Shown here in pieces: positions 8,432 to 15,554 of a stretch of 15,554 bases of DNA (its first letter is position 1; the number at the start of each line of letters is the position of its first letter). Made by a program: the position numbers and the translations under genes. The notes beneath the pieces were generated by a model. That model made no database searches, was not told where the DNA came from, and was given only the letters and a program-made list of their open reading frames with translations. The stretch covers positions 1 to 15,554 of the forward strand of contig JBBPTG010000409.1 in assembly GCA_038093975.1 (NCBI GenBank). Direction: 5' to 3'. The stretch comes from Chalciporus piperatus. Taxonomy: Eukaryota; Basidiomycota; Agaricomycetes; Boletales; Boletaceae.

Positions 8432-8819
8432 CAGTGATTACACAACCAACGCCATGTGCGCTTCGCTGAAGCCTAATCTTCGGGGAATCGTGAAAGTCCA
8501 GACACGCTGCAATTCGATTGGTGTACTTGCCGCTATGGCCTTAAATTTTTTTTTTTTATTTTAAATCAATTATTGTCCCGTGTGGGGTATGACTACCCTA
8601 TGTAGGACAAATCTAATCTAGGTACTAGGGGGCACCCGTGCCCCCACCGCGTCCCCGGTCGTGCGAATGCCCCAACGAGCGAGACAGAGTCCCCCCGTTG
8701 GTCCCGTCGTTCCCGCCGCACATAGCGTAGTCCATTTGTACCCTGATCCAGGGCCAGCTGATCACCAATTAGGCCGTGCTCTACTGGCCGGCTAACGATT
8801 GGCCGCTGGTGTATGGTCA
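8432..8819. other. Intergenic stretch with a T-run and a GC-rich inverted repeat
   Basis: A T-run flanked by TTTAAA-like sequence lies at about 8544-8563, just after the DUF2235 gene. GGGGGCAC (8628-8635) and GTGCCCCC (8638-8645) are perfect 8-bp arms around CC. No gene is seen; the 75-codon minus-strand frame 8820-8593 has no protein character that I recognise. Confidence 0.5.
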
Positions 8820-8825
8820 CCTAGG

Positions 8826-9102
8826 TTAGGGATCGGCTAGTAATAGAATGTACACGTAGAGTAGGGATCAGCCAATGTACCATTGTGCCCTGGCAGTGGG
8901 AATGGCCAACACAAAGGTTCTATGAGGTAGGACCCGGCCGACCGGTGCTAATTACCCAGTCCTGCCTGCATCAGGGTTCGGCCCATAGAAAATAGGGATA
9001 GGCCGATGTGTAAACCCTCCATGTGTAGGGAGCGGCCGATGCAGGAAATGTTTAGGGGTGGGCATTGGCCACTGAATCATGTCTCCTACAGCAGGCATGG
9101 CC
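8826..9102. repeat. Degenerate flank of the 33-bp minisatellite
   Basis: The core TAGGGAT(C/A)GGC(C/T)(G/A)A recurs at uneven spacing, for example TAGGGATCGGCTAG near 8826, TAGGGATCAGCCAATG near 8863, TAGGGATAGGCCGATG near 8993 and TAGGGAGCGGCCGATG near 9026. It is the same core as in the regular array that follows, so this looks like an older, broken-up part of it. Confidence 0.6.
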
Positions 9103-9911
9103 GATGGGTTGAGCCTCAATGTGTAGGAATGGGCCGATGCAATCAGTGTCAATGTGTAGGGATGGGCCGATGCAATCAGTGTCAATGTGTAGGGATTGGC
9201 CGATGCATTGAGGCTCAATGTGTAGGAATGGGCCAATGCATTGAGCCTCAATGCGTAGGGATGGGCCAATGCAATCAGCGTCGATGTGTAGGAATGGGCC
9301 AATGGGTTGAGCCTCAATGGGTAGGGATGGGCCGATATACCGATTGTCACTAGGTAGGGATGGGCCGATGCAATCAGTGTCGCTAGGTAGGGATGGGCCG
9401 ATGCATTGAGCCTCAATGCGTAGGAATGGGCCGATATACCTATTGTCACTAGGCAGGAATGGGCCGATGCAATCAGTGTCAATGTGTAGGGATGGGCCAA
9501 TATACTTATTGTCACTAGGTAGGAATGGGCCGATGCAATCAGCGTCAATGTGTAGGAATGGGCCAATGGGTTGAGCCTTAATGTGTAGGAATGGGCCGAT
9601 ATTCCTATTGTCACTAGGTAGGGGCGGGCCGATGTAAAGTTAGTCCATTGGTAGGAATGGGCCAATATACTTATTGTCACTAGGTAGGAATGGGCCGATG
9701 CAATCAGAGTCAATGTGTAGGGATGGGCCGATGCATTGAGCCTCAATGCGTAGGAATGGGCCGATATACCTAGTGTCACTAGGTAGGGATGGGCCGATGC
9801 AATCAGTGTCACTAGGTAGGGATGGGCCGATGCATTGATTGTAAATATGTAGGAACAGGGTAATGCAAACCTTGTCCTTGAGTAGGCATGGGCTGATCCA
9901 AAGCAAGCCAC
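8952..9911 (-). CDS. Doubtful 11-residue-repeat frame read through the minisatellite
   Basis: Because the unit is 33 bp, one minus-strand frame stays open for 319 codons and would encode about two dozen 11-residue repeats of the type SAHPYLVTLIA or SAHSYALRLNP. It is the only frame open through the entire array; the other frames I checked are cut by stops in some unit types. Against a gene: the frame has no ATG at its start (GTG at 9911), no recognisable domain on either side, and the same DNA core continues outside the array at irregular spacing. I keep it as a low-confidence entry because the lack of indels could reflect coding constraint. Confidence 0.15.
   Translation of the reverse strand: MACFGSAHAYSRTRFALPCSYIFTINASAHPYLVTLIASAHPYLVTLGISAHSYALRLNASAHPYTLTLIASAHSYLVTISILAHSYQWTNFTSARPYLVTIGISAHSYTLRLNPLAHSYTLTLIASAHSYLVTISILAHPYTLTLIASAHSCLVTIGISAHSYALRLNASAHPYLATLIASAHPYLVTIGISAHPYPLRLNPLAHSYTSTLIALAHPYALRLNALAHSYTLSLNASANPYTLTLIASAHPYTLTLIASAHSYTLRLNPSAMPAVGDMIQWPMPTPKHFLHRPLPTHGGFTHRPIPIFYGPNPDAGRTG
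9103..9861. repeat. 33-bp minisatellite, 23 units, no indels
   Basis: I laid out 23 consecutive units, each exactly 33 bp, starting (G/A)AT and ending in GGGCC (the last ends GGGT). Units fall into about four types by their middle part: GCAATCAGTGTC, GCATTGAGCCTC, ATACCTATTGTC and GGGTTGAGCCTC. These are mixed in an order that suggests repeated local duplication. Every unit keeps TAGG(G/A)ATGGGCC with few exceptions. No unique spacers separate the repeats, so it is not a CRISPR array. Confidence 0.9.
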
Positions 9912-10080
9912 TAGGCATACTCCGGAATCACTAAGAAGCTCTGATCAATCAATCAAAGACCCTAATTGATTCCCGAGGTCCAGACTCACCCTTGCCCAGC
10001 CAGCTCCATTGGCCAATCCTGACGGCCGACTGATGATTCAGATCGCCTTCCAATCCTCTGAATCTATATCTAACGTCGCC

Positions 10081-10571
10081 ATGGACCCCTCTAGCAGCCG
10101 AAATGCTCTCGAATATCTTGCTCGCCCACAGCTCAGGGAGATCGATGATCTCGCCCATCGTCGCACCTGGGCACACATGGTTTTGCAGGCAGCGGTACAA
10201 AGCTGTTCTTCAGATCGTCTATCATTCGACTGATCATCCTCTAGCTGACTGCAGGCATTATGTCTCCCAGTGCCTCCCCATTTTCCCCACCTGTCTTGGA
10301 CGCCATCCGCGACTCACTGGACATAGTTGCGTCACGCGTCTCAGGGTTGGCCTCTGCTGCCAACCCACCGGCCCCCCCTGCTCCCATGGGCCCATCAACC
10401 CCTCGGCCGATTCTTCGGTCACCTGTTGATCTCCCTCTCGCTGGACCATCGAACCTATGGCCGCCTAGGGGCCTTGAGGCTGTATTGGGAATGGAGGTTC
10501 AAAGTAGAGAGCTATGTGAACAGTGTGAGGCAGCCGACGAGCTCTTGTGCAATGGAGGCTCATTGGCTTGA
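10081..10571 (+). CDS. Unrecognised short plus-strand frames, possible exons
   Basis: Two frames lie close together. The first starts at ATG 10081 (MDPSSSRNALEYLARPQL...) and stops at 10233. The second starts at ATG 10260 and gives 103 residues: a helical N-terminus (VLDAIRDSLDIVASRVSGLA), a proline-rich middle (NPPAPPAPMGPSTPRPILRS) and a Cys-containing end (CEQCEAADELLC). A CTGACTGCAG acceptor-like sequence just before 10253 and GGTACAAAG at 10194 could splice them, but the phases do not match. They could be the start of a gene whose remainder has decayed, or chance frames. Confidence 0.25.
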
Positions 10572-10907
10572 CCTTGTCATTGGTGCCTTGCTGAGGGTCT
10601 GCCATGTAGTATGTCCACCCCTACACAGACCCTGCCCACCAGCTTGAGAAAGCGGCCGAGGAACCATTGTGAGTCAGCTAGTTACTTCTCCTCTTCATCG
10701 GCTCACAATCTTTGCAGAATACTTTGTTATGCTTCTTAGATACATGCTCATGATTATGTTTCATTCTCATCGTGCATTTCGACTACAATGTACTGTAATA
10801 TTAGGTTTCCTCAATGTTGAGTGTTTATCAGGGCCGGCTGCATTTGCTCACTGTGATACGAATTTCGGCTGGAGTACAAGTCCTTCGGCTGGCATATGTA
10901 GAATATT

Positions 10908-11678
10908 CTACCTATCCCCAGACTCTTCTGCATGGGTTCTACCCTCCTGCTCACGAATCCATTGGGTGAGCATTATCAACCCTCTCGCCCTGTTCCATGT
11001 CAGCACCAAGCTCCTATTCATTTCTCGTAAAGTCATGGCTGCCTCCATGAATTGCCCATGCAAGCTCTGTTGCATCTCGTCGATGTCGCCCTGAAGCCCA
11101 GAGCTATTATCAGCATTCTGAGCAAGGGCGAGTGGTCCCTATTCCAGATTTTGAGTACCCATGGTGCTAACCCAAGATACTTCTGGTAACTCACCCCGAA
11201 GAAAGCCTCTGCCGGCCCGATGAAGTCCCTGAACTCCTGCCGACGATAGTCAGCAGGCAAGCCGTTGCTGCCTTCTAACCACCACTTGTGCTGCAAATCC
11301 ATGGCCGACAATGCTCGGCCGCACCTCAGCGATGTTTGTTGCATTATATGCAATTGGCTCCCAGGTGTCATTGAAATTTCCTGGCAGAGCTGGCCATCCT
11401 CTAGATCGCTCACAATAATCAGCAAGATGACCCGATCCAACAGAGGGATGTGTGGCAGCTCGTTGTGAGCGATTGATTTGTATGCCATCAACCGATTCAC
11501 TACAGCCTATTGTTTGGCTGTTAACAATCCTGCAGGAAGTGTGCAAATCCATACTCACCACTTCCTCCCTCAGGGAGACCATTGCTGCAGGAGGCCATTG
11601 TCCTGCCTCTCCAATGGCTGCCTGTAATCTACAGCCGAAGTACACCAACAAAGTGTATGTTTCAACTTTAGTGAGCAT
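10908..11678 (-). CDS. Unrecognised three-exon gene, 204 residues, beside TET/JBP
   Basis: Minus-strand exons 11678-11559, 11506-11195 and 11090-10908 join with all junctions in phase 0 (40 + 104 + 61 codons including TAG). Introns 11558-11507 (52 nt, GTGAGT...CAATAG) and 11194-11091 (104 nt, GTGAGT...TTCAG) have consensus ends. The product starts MLTKVETYTLLVYFGCRLQA, is mostly helical, has a hydrophobic LLDRVILLIIVSDL segment in exon 2 and ends in charged helices (IDEMQQSLHGQF, WIREQEGRTHAEESGDR). No domain is recognised. A further minus-strand frame, 11907-11671 (LWEYIHDRRGKPMCLNSGAKI), ends just upstream in another phase and may be an earlier exon, in which case 11678 is not the true start. 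It is divergent to the TET/JBP gene, whose proposed start at 11893 overlaps that upstream frame. Confidence 0.55.
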
Positions 11679-11892
11679 CAGATGTTTGATGGAGAAGGCT
11701 GACTTTCGGCCAGGCTATCTTTGCTCCAGAGTTCAAGCACATGGGTTTCCCACGCCTGTCATGGATGTATTCCCAAAGCGTCGGCCGGATATTGATAGCC
11801 AATTGGAGCCGAGGAACCGACCCGAAGGACCCGCAGACACTCCCATTTCTACCTATCTGTCGAGGGTTACACCACGACTCCCTTGATTCACT

Positions 11893-13205
11893 ATGGACCC
11901 ACCTCATGTTACCTCCGAGGAATTAACTGATACCAACTTCGCCCTCTATCTCAACGATCTGTTGGCAACCTATGTCCAGGCACGTTTTCGGGAGGAGGTG
12001 CTGCGCTTCCGCAATCAAACCACCGAACCTGTCTTGCCAGATGTTCAAATTCCTGTTAATGCTGTCATTGAGGCCGAACGCATGGTGGTTGCGATGGTTT
12101 CAGCCTTCAGCCGTCCAGGCAAGCTATTATCCATGAAAGGCCATTCAGGCAGCTGATGTTCGGCCGCAGTCCGCCTGGATATTCAAGCAGAACAACTTGC
12201 ATCGGTTCTAGGATATATCGAGTCTGGCATAAATCCAGATCACGAACAAAGGATTTCCGAGCGGCTTCCCTCCCTTCCGACCACTTTCATAGATTCGCCT
12301 TGCATTGTCACAGATCAAGCTGGCCGCATCCTACTTTGGTATCTCCCATCACCACTCACCTCCGAATTTCAGGTAGGCCTAGTCTGCTGAATGTGTCTTT
12401 TCAAGCCTCACTCGGCTGCCTAGTCATGGGTGCATAACACTCTGCCTGCAATCCAACCGCTTCTCCAATCCACCATCACAACCCCGCTGTCATCGCGTCA
12501 TGGTTGGCGGACAGCCAATGCCCTCTTTTCCCAGGAAGCTGCATTCCAGGGGTCATTGAACATCTCGCCTGGCTGGTTTCCCCAAGCTCATAATGTATGT
12601 CCAATTCACCTTGATTTATTCAATTCAACGACCTGATCTCTTGCAGGCCAGTAACTCAAGTCCAGCGCCGTCTGTCAACCTAGCAGACCCGAGCCTTGCG
12701 GCTTGGTTAGAAGACATGTTGGTCCCAAACTCGATCCTCTCGGCCGCCTACAGTATTATGCATCCCAGGGCTTACCAATCTGCAAGGGTGGCTCAGGGAA
12801 GGTTGGCCACATGGGCCTTAACGAGCGGCCGCACGGAGATGACTGCCATCATGAGGCAGTGGGGCTCGGTCTTCAATGCCATTGTCGGTCATGGTCAATC
12901 GAGCCACTCCTTTGCATCGAGACTCGGGATCTATGTCACAGGGGTTAGATCTGCTGGCATCCTTTGGTGACTATGATCCTGGCTTAACAATGGAGCTGCC
13001 TACGCTCGGCATGACCCTTCATTATCCTCCAGGCACCGTGGTAGCATTTTCTGGGCGGATCATCCGGCATGGAGTTCCTGTGGTTCAAGGAAGTCGGGTT
13101 TGCTTGGCATACTACATGAGGGAGAACGTTCAACAGGCCATGAACGTCTTCGATGTAGATTGGGTCAATGTAGATGACGTAGAAAATCTTGTCCACAGTA
13201 CTTGA
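11893..13205 (+). CDS. TET/JBP-family 2OG-Fe(II) dioxygenase (5-methylcytosine oxidase type)
   Basis: The protein resembles basidiomycete TET/JBP proteins. An N-terminal helical part (IEAERMVVAM) is followed by LPTTFIDSPCIVTDQAGRIL and LWYLPSPL, then, after introns 12373-12423 and 12595-12646 (GT-AG, both phase 0), WLEDMLVPNSILSAAYSIMH and the catalytic core. The core shows the Fe ligands His and Asp in PLHRDSG (CAT 12915, GAC 12921), the distal His in IIRHGV (13068) and the 2OG-binding Arg in SRVCLAYYMRE (13095). The family oxidises 5-methylcytosine with Fe(II), 2-oxoglutarate and O2, in the nucleus. Two defects: an in-frame TGA at 12154 between the first exon and the AAVRLDIQAEQ segment (unassigned intron or nonsense), and a +1 shift within 12878-12884 just before SVMVNRATP. 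The stop codon ends one base before the KDZ stop on the other strand. Confidence 0.8.
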
Positions 13206-13206
13206 A

Positions 13207-14698
13207 CTAACCCTGACAATGATCTCTGAGCCTGGCATACATCCTTTTCTGTCTGTCTGCATATGCCCCGGCTCCCACCCTTCCCTGTTCTTTCGCATTG
13301 TTCCCTTTTTCGCTCCAATCGCCTGCCTTATGAGCAAAGAAGTTCGCGGTCCAAACCTTTTCTTGAACCAAAAGCTCAGTTTCTTCTTTCCATCTATCTC
13401 TTTGGGCCTTTGCTCTGAGCCAATGCACCCGATAGACTAGCATAGAGATTCAGCCGAGTTGAGAAGCAGAGAAGCACTCTCACATTCGGACATCCAGTTA
13501 CTCATGACCACGTCCCTCGGTATATCCATGGTCCAGAACCAAGCGAGGGTATCATCTCGATGTCCACGAGCATTCGGATTGCTCATGGCCGTTGACACCT
13601 TCAAGTCTTTCTTGCTGATTGGCTGATACTTCTCCAAGTCTTCCTGGCTAGCGTCCAAGTCTTGTAATGCTTTCCTGGCTGCTCGATAAATGGCCACATT
13701 CTTTTTCACTGTTTTCTCGACCATGGTCACCCTTGACCATGCCCGTGTTGTCATGGTGTAACTCCCAGCATGCCTGACCTCGGTCCGAAAGAGGACTGCC
13801 TTGTCTGCCAGACCCAGACGAATTTCATGGAGGGCGTCGTTTGCTTGGCCTATCCGCAACTGTTTCTCCTTGTCTCCCACATCCTGCAACCCATGCGCAG
13901 TGCAAAACTTCCAGCCGAGGGTCGATGGCAAAGGAACATCTGGAACGTCAGCCAATGCTCTATCTCTCTGATCTTCATCCTCCCAGAGTTCGTCATCGGC
14001 CGCATTGGTCGCTTCTTGCTCTAGATCGTTGTCCAGATCGCTTGACTCTCCCACATCCCCCCAGAATGCGGCTGTCTCTGTAATAAAAGCATGGATAAGC
14101 CCAGCCAACCTTTCCTTCTTTCGGGCGATCACCAATTGCTGTTGTTCAGTCGGCCGAATCGGAAGCCTGCGGCTCTCTGATGCCCAACCGAGTTTCATCT
14201 CCTGTAGCTGCATACCGCGTGCGATCAATGACACTGCCTGATTTCTGCCACCTTGACTACTCTGTAGCAGCTGAAGCTCGATTGCCTTGGCCGATGGTGC
14301 TGGGCTTCCAATCAATTTGATAGACTCTGTTCGGCTCAGTAGGACTGGCCACAAACCTTTTTTCAAATGCACCTCGTAGACGTCCATGGCCGTCGGGTCC
14401 TTCACTCTCTTTCTGTGAGCCTGATCTTCCAAAGCTTGCCACTCATTTCTTTCCGCCTCTGGAATGCCATCATCCAACTCTTGGAAAGCTTTCTCGGCTT
14501 TGACAAGCCCTTTGACTGCTTGCTTGTGTTTTCTCTTGAGACTCTGAGCTACAAATCCGAGGCGTTAGGCGATCTGTCATTACAGAATGCAGGTCACCCA
14601 CCCATCCTTATCATTTTGACAAAGTTGGAGTCGGCCATTTGGAAGTCCAGCAATTCCCGTCTGTGAGGGCTGCTCATTCCCCTTGTGGATGGGGACAC
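13207..14698 (-). CDS. KDZ-family transposase, C-terminal part, 5' end cut off
   Basis: Three exons, 14698-14602, 14548-13484 and 13436-13207, join in frame to 463 codons plus TAG. Introns are 14601-14549 (53 nt) and 13483-13437 (47 nt). Conserved KDZ C-terminal segments are visible in order: SPSTRGMSSPHRRELLDFQ, NFVKMIRMAQSLKRKHKQA, DPTAMDVYEVHL, IGQANDALHEIRLGLADKAV, MTTRAWSRVTMVEKTV, NPNARGHRDDTLAWFW, MDIPRD, NWMSEFYRVHWLRAKAQRDR and WTANFFAHKAGDW. KDZ (Kyakuja-Dileera-Zisupton) transposases are long RNase H-fold cut-and-paste enzymes; the catalytic core would lie upstream and is missing. The frame meets a TAA exactly where hAT-like sequence starts at 14699, so the gene is interrupted there. 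It is tail-to-tail with the TET/JBP gene. Confidence 0.88.
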
Positions 14699-15345
14699 TA
14701 GTGTTTAAAAGTCCGGTCCGGTCCGGTCTTTTGCCTTTTTAGGAAGGCAACCGCAACCGGACCGATTTAATTAATTAATTAATTCATTTGGACCGGACCA
14801 AAACCGATAAAAACCGGTATTTTGCAGTTGCAACCGGTTGCAACCGGTTTTTCGCTTAGCGTGGGAGGAACTAAAAATAGTGTCAGCTCCTGGCTACAAA
14901 TCGGTCTCTGGGTCAAGCAAAGTGGTTCACACGCCGTGGAGATATGATCATTTTAAAACAGCATGTTTTTTGCACTGATATCTCAAATGTCATCAATTAC
15001 ATGTCAAGGCAAGATCAATCGTGGACTCAATTGCCAATGCAGACTGACAAAATATACACATGTATGTGTCTTAAGGAGTGTATATTTTGTCAGTCTGCAT
15101 TGGCAATTGAGTCCACGATGCTGCCTTGACTTATGCTATTGATGATACATTTGAATATCAGCATGCTGTTTTAAAATGATCATACTCACGACCGTAATTT
15201 CCCACGTGTTTGTAACCAAGGCGCTGACACTATTTTTAAAACCACGCTAAACGAAAAACCGGTGCAACCAGTTGCAACTATAAACCTCGGGTCCAAATGA
15301 ACAATTAATTAATTAAATCGGTCCGGTTGCGGTTGCCTTCCTAAA
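14699..15345. mobile_element. hAT-like fold-back element inserted in the KDZ transposase gene
   Basis: At 14699 the sequence changes to TAGTGTTTAAAAGTCCGG followed by further GGTCCGG copies, which resembles hAT terminal repeats of the (C/T)AGTGTTTAAA type. Within the element are TTAATTAATTAATTAATT (14767 on), several AACCGG-type words and a palindromic centre at 15060-15077. The opposite end, near 15345, keeps the GGTTGCGGTTGCCTTCCTAAAAA part but has lost the terminal GTCCGG/TTTAAACACTA part. No transposase is encoded. hAT elements make 8-bp target duplications; GGGGACAC (14691-14698) would be one half, but I could not find the other. Confidence 0.5.
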
Positions 15346-15384
15346 AACCAAGACAGCCGCTTCGATACATCCACAAGAAATGGC

Positions 15385-15554
15385 AGTACAGACGAATGCT
15401 GGACTCCAAATGGCCGACTCAACTGTCAAAATGATAAGGATGGGTGGGTGACCTGCATTCTGTAATGACAGATCGCCTAACGCCTCGGATTTGTAGCTCA
15501 GAGTCTCAAGAGACAACACAAGCAAGCAGTCAAAGGGCTTGTCGAAGCCGAGAA
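15385..15554 (+). pseudogene. Second KDZ transposase fragment on the opposite strand
   Basis: This is the right-arm copy of the left KDZ exons. From ATG 15410 it reads MADSTVKMIRM, then an intron at 15444-15496 (53 nt, same length and nearly the same sequence as in the left copy), then QSLKRQHKQAVKGLVEAE to the window edge. Compared with the left copy it has lost one codon (SNF versus ST), has Lys-to-Gln and Lys-to-Glu changes, and has small deletions in the upstream exon part (around 15385-15409) that break the frame before the ATG. The rest of the gene would lie to the right of the window. Confidence 0.75.

Larger units (their letters stand above)
9920..14698. mobile_element. Body of a KDZ-TET/JBP type transposon, ends not identified
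   Basis: The segment groups an unrecognised minus-strand gene, a TET/JBP dioxygenase gene and a KDZ transposase gene. Basidiomycete TET/JBP genes are known to be linked to KDZ transposons, and the tight convergent layout here fits one mobile unit. GGCCGA/TCGGCC words are enriched through it. The left boundary is unknown (the minisatellite may be inside or outside), and the right part is broken by an inverted repeat. Terminal inverted repeats and target duplications were not found. Confidence 0.5.
14491..15554. repeat. Large inverted repeat (~0.5 kb arms), right arm cut by the window edge
   Basis: The left arm 14491-15059 and right arm 15078-15554 are reverse complements with an 18-nt centre (15060-15077). 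The innermost ~40 bp (CGTGGACTCAATTGCC... to ...AAATATACAC) are identical, and identity is again near-perfect over the outermost ~110 bp. In between there are many substitutions and indels; the left arm carries about 90 bp more, including the GTCCGGTCCGG block. The window ends inside the right arm, so the repeat goes on. Confidence 0.9.

Noticed and set aside
9006..9353. Plus-strand Cys-rich frame (CVGMGRCNQCQ repeats)
   Set aside because: It stays open only because the unit is 33 bp and it stops within the array when another unit type appears.
9103..9861. CRISPR array
   Set aside because: Units are contiguous with no unique spacers, and the host is a eukaryote.
10669..11094. 141-codon plus-strand frame
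   Set aside because: Antisense to the last exon of the minus-strand gene, which has consistent splicing; this frame has no protein character.
11452..11886. 144-codon plus-strand frame
   Set aside because: Antisense to exons 1 and 2 of the minus-strand gene; ends just before the TET/JBP start and has no recognisable content.
12703..12948. 81-codon plus-strand frame inside the TET/JBP gene
   Set aside because: Out-of-frame shadow; the family motifs are in the other two frames.

Overview
The window reads as repeat-rich chromosomal DNA of a mushroom-type fungus (Agaricomycete-like basidiomycete). Three things point there: spliceosomal introns of about 45-105 nt with GT-AG ends, a TET/JBP-type dioxygenase gene beside a KDZ-family transposase gene (a pairing known from basidiomycetes), and a fungal DUF2235 (Tle1-like) gene. 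No bacterial operon structure is present. All calls come from reading the sequence; no database was searched.

Layout. 1-2090 is the 5' part of a Ty1/copia retrotransposon on the minus strand: a 239-bp LTR, a primer-binding site matching the 5' half of initiator tRNA-Met, a leader, and an open gag-like frame leaving the left edge. 2091-3760 is non-coding and repetitive: an array of eight TGACTCA sites, a TATA-like stretch, a 60-bp A/B tandem repeat, two hairpins with a compensatory difference, and a TACAC-rich satellite. 3761-5992 has no convincing gene, only a small acidic minus-strand frame and inverted repeats. 5993-8431 is a nearly complete but damaged multi-exon DUF2235 gene (nucleophile Ser changed to Ala, an in-frame stop, lost splice acceptors). 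8820-9861 holds a 33-bp minisatellite of 23 indel-free units and its degenerate flank.

10000-15554 is the most interesting part. An unrecognised three-exon minus-strand gene (10908-11678) lies back to back with a plus-strand TET/JBP 2OG-Fe(II) dioxygenase gene (11893-13205). That gene converges on a minus-strand KDZ transposase gene (13207-14698), with one base between the two stop codons. The KDZ gene is cut at 14698/14699 by a hAT-like end. From 14491 to the right edge the DNA is a large inverted repeat, and its far arm carries a second, opposite-strand copy of the same KDZ exons. The hexamer GGCCGA/TCGGCC is unusually frequent from the minisatellite to the right edge and almost absent before 8.8 kb.

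How the parts may work together: KDZ transposase and TET/JBP enzymes (oxidation of 5-methylcytosine) are known to travel together in fungal genomes, so this segment is best read as a partly decayed KDZ-TET/JBP element. The unrecognised gene is a candidate third component. Lesions seen here (a probable 1-base frameshift in TET/JBP, truncation of KDZ) suggest this copy is not autonomous.
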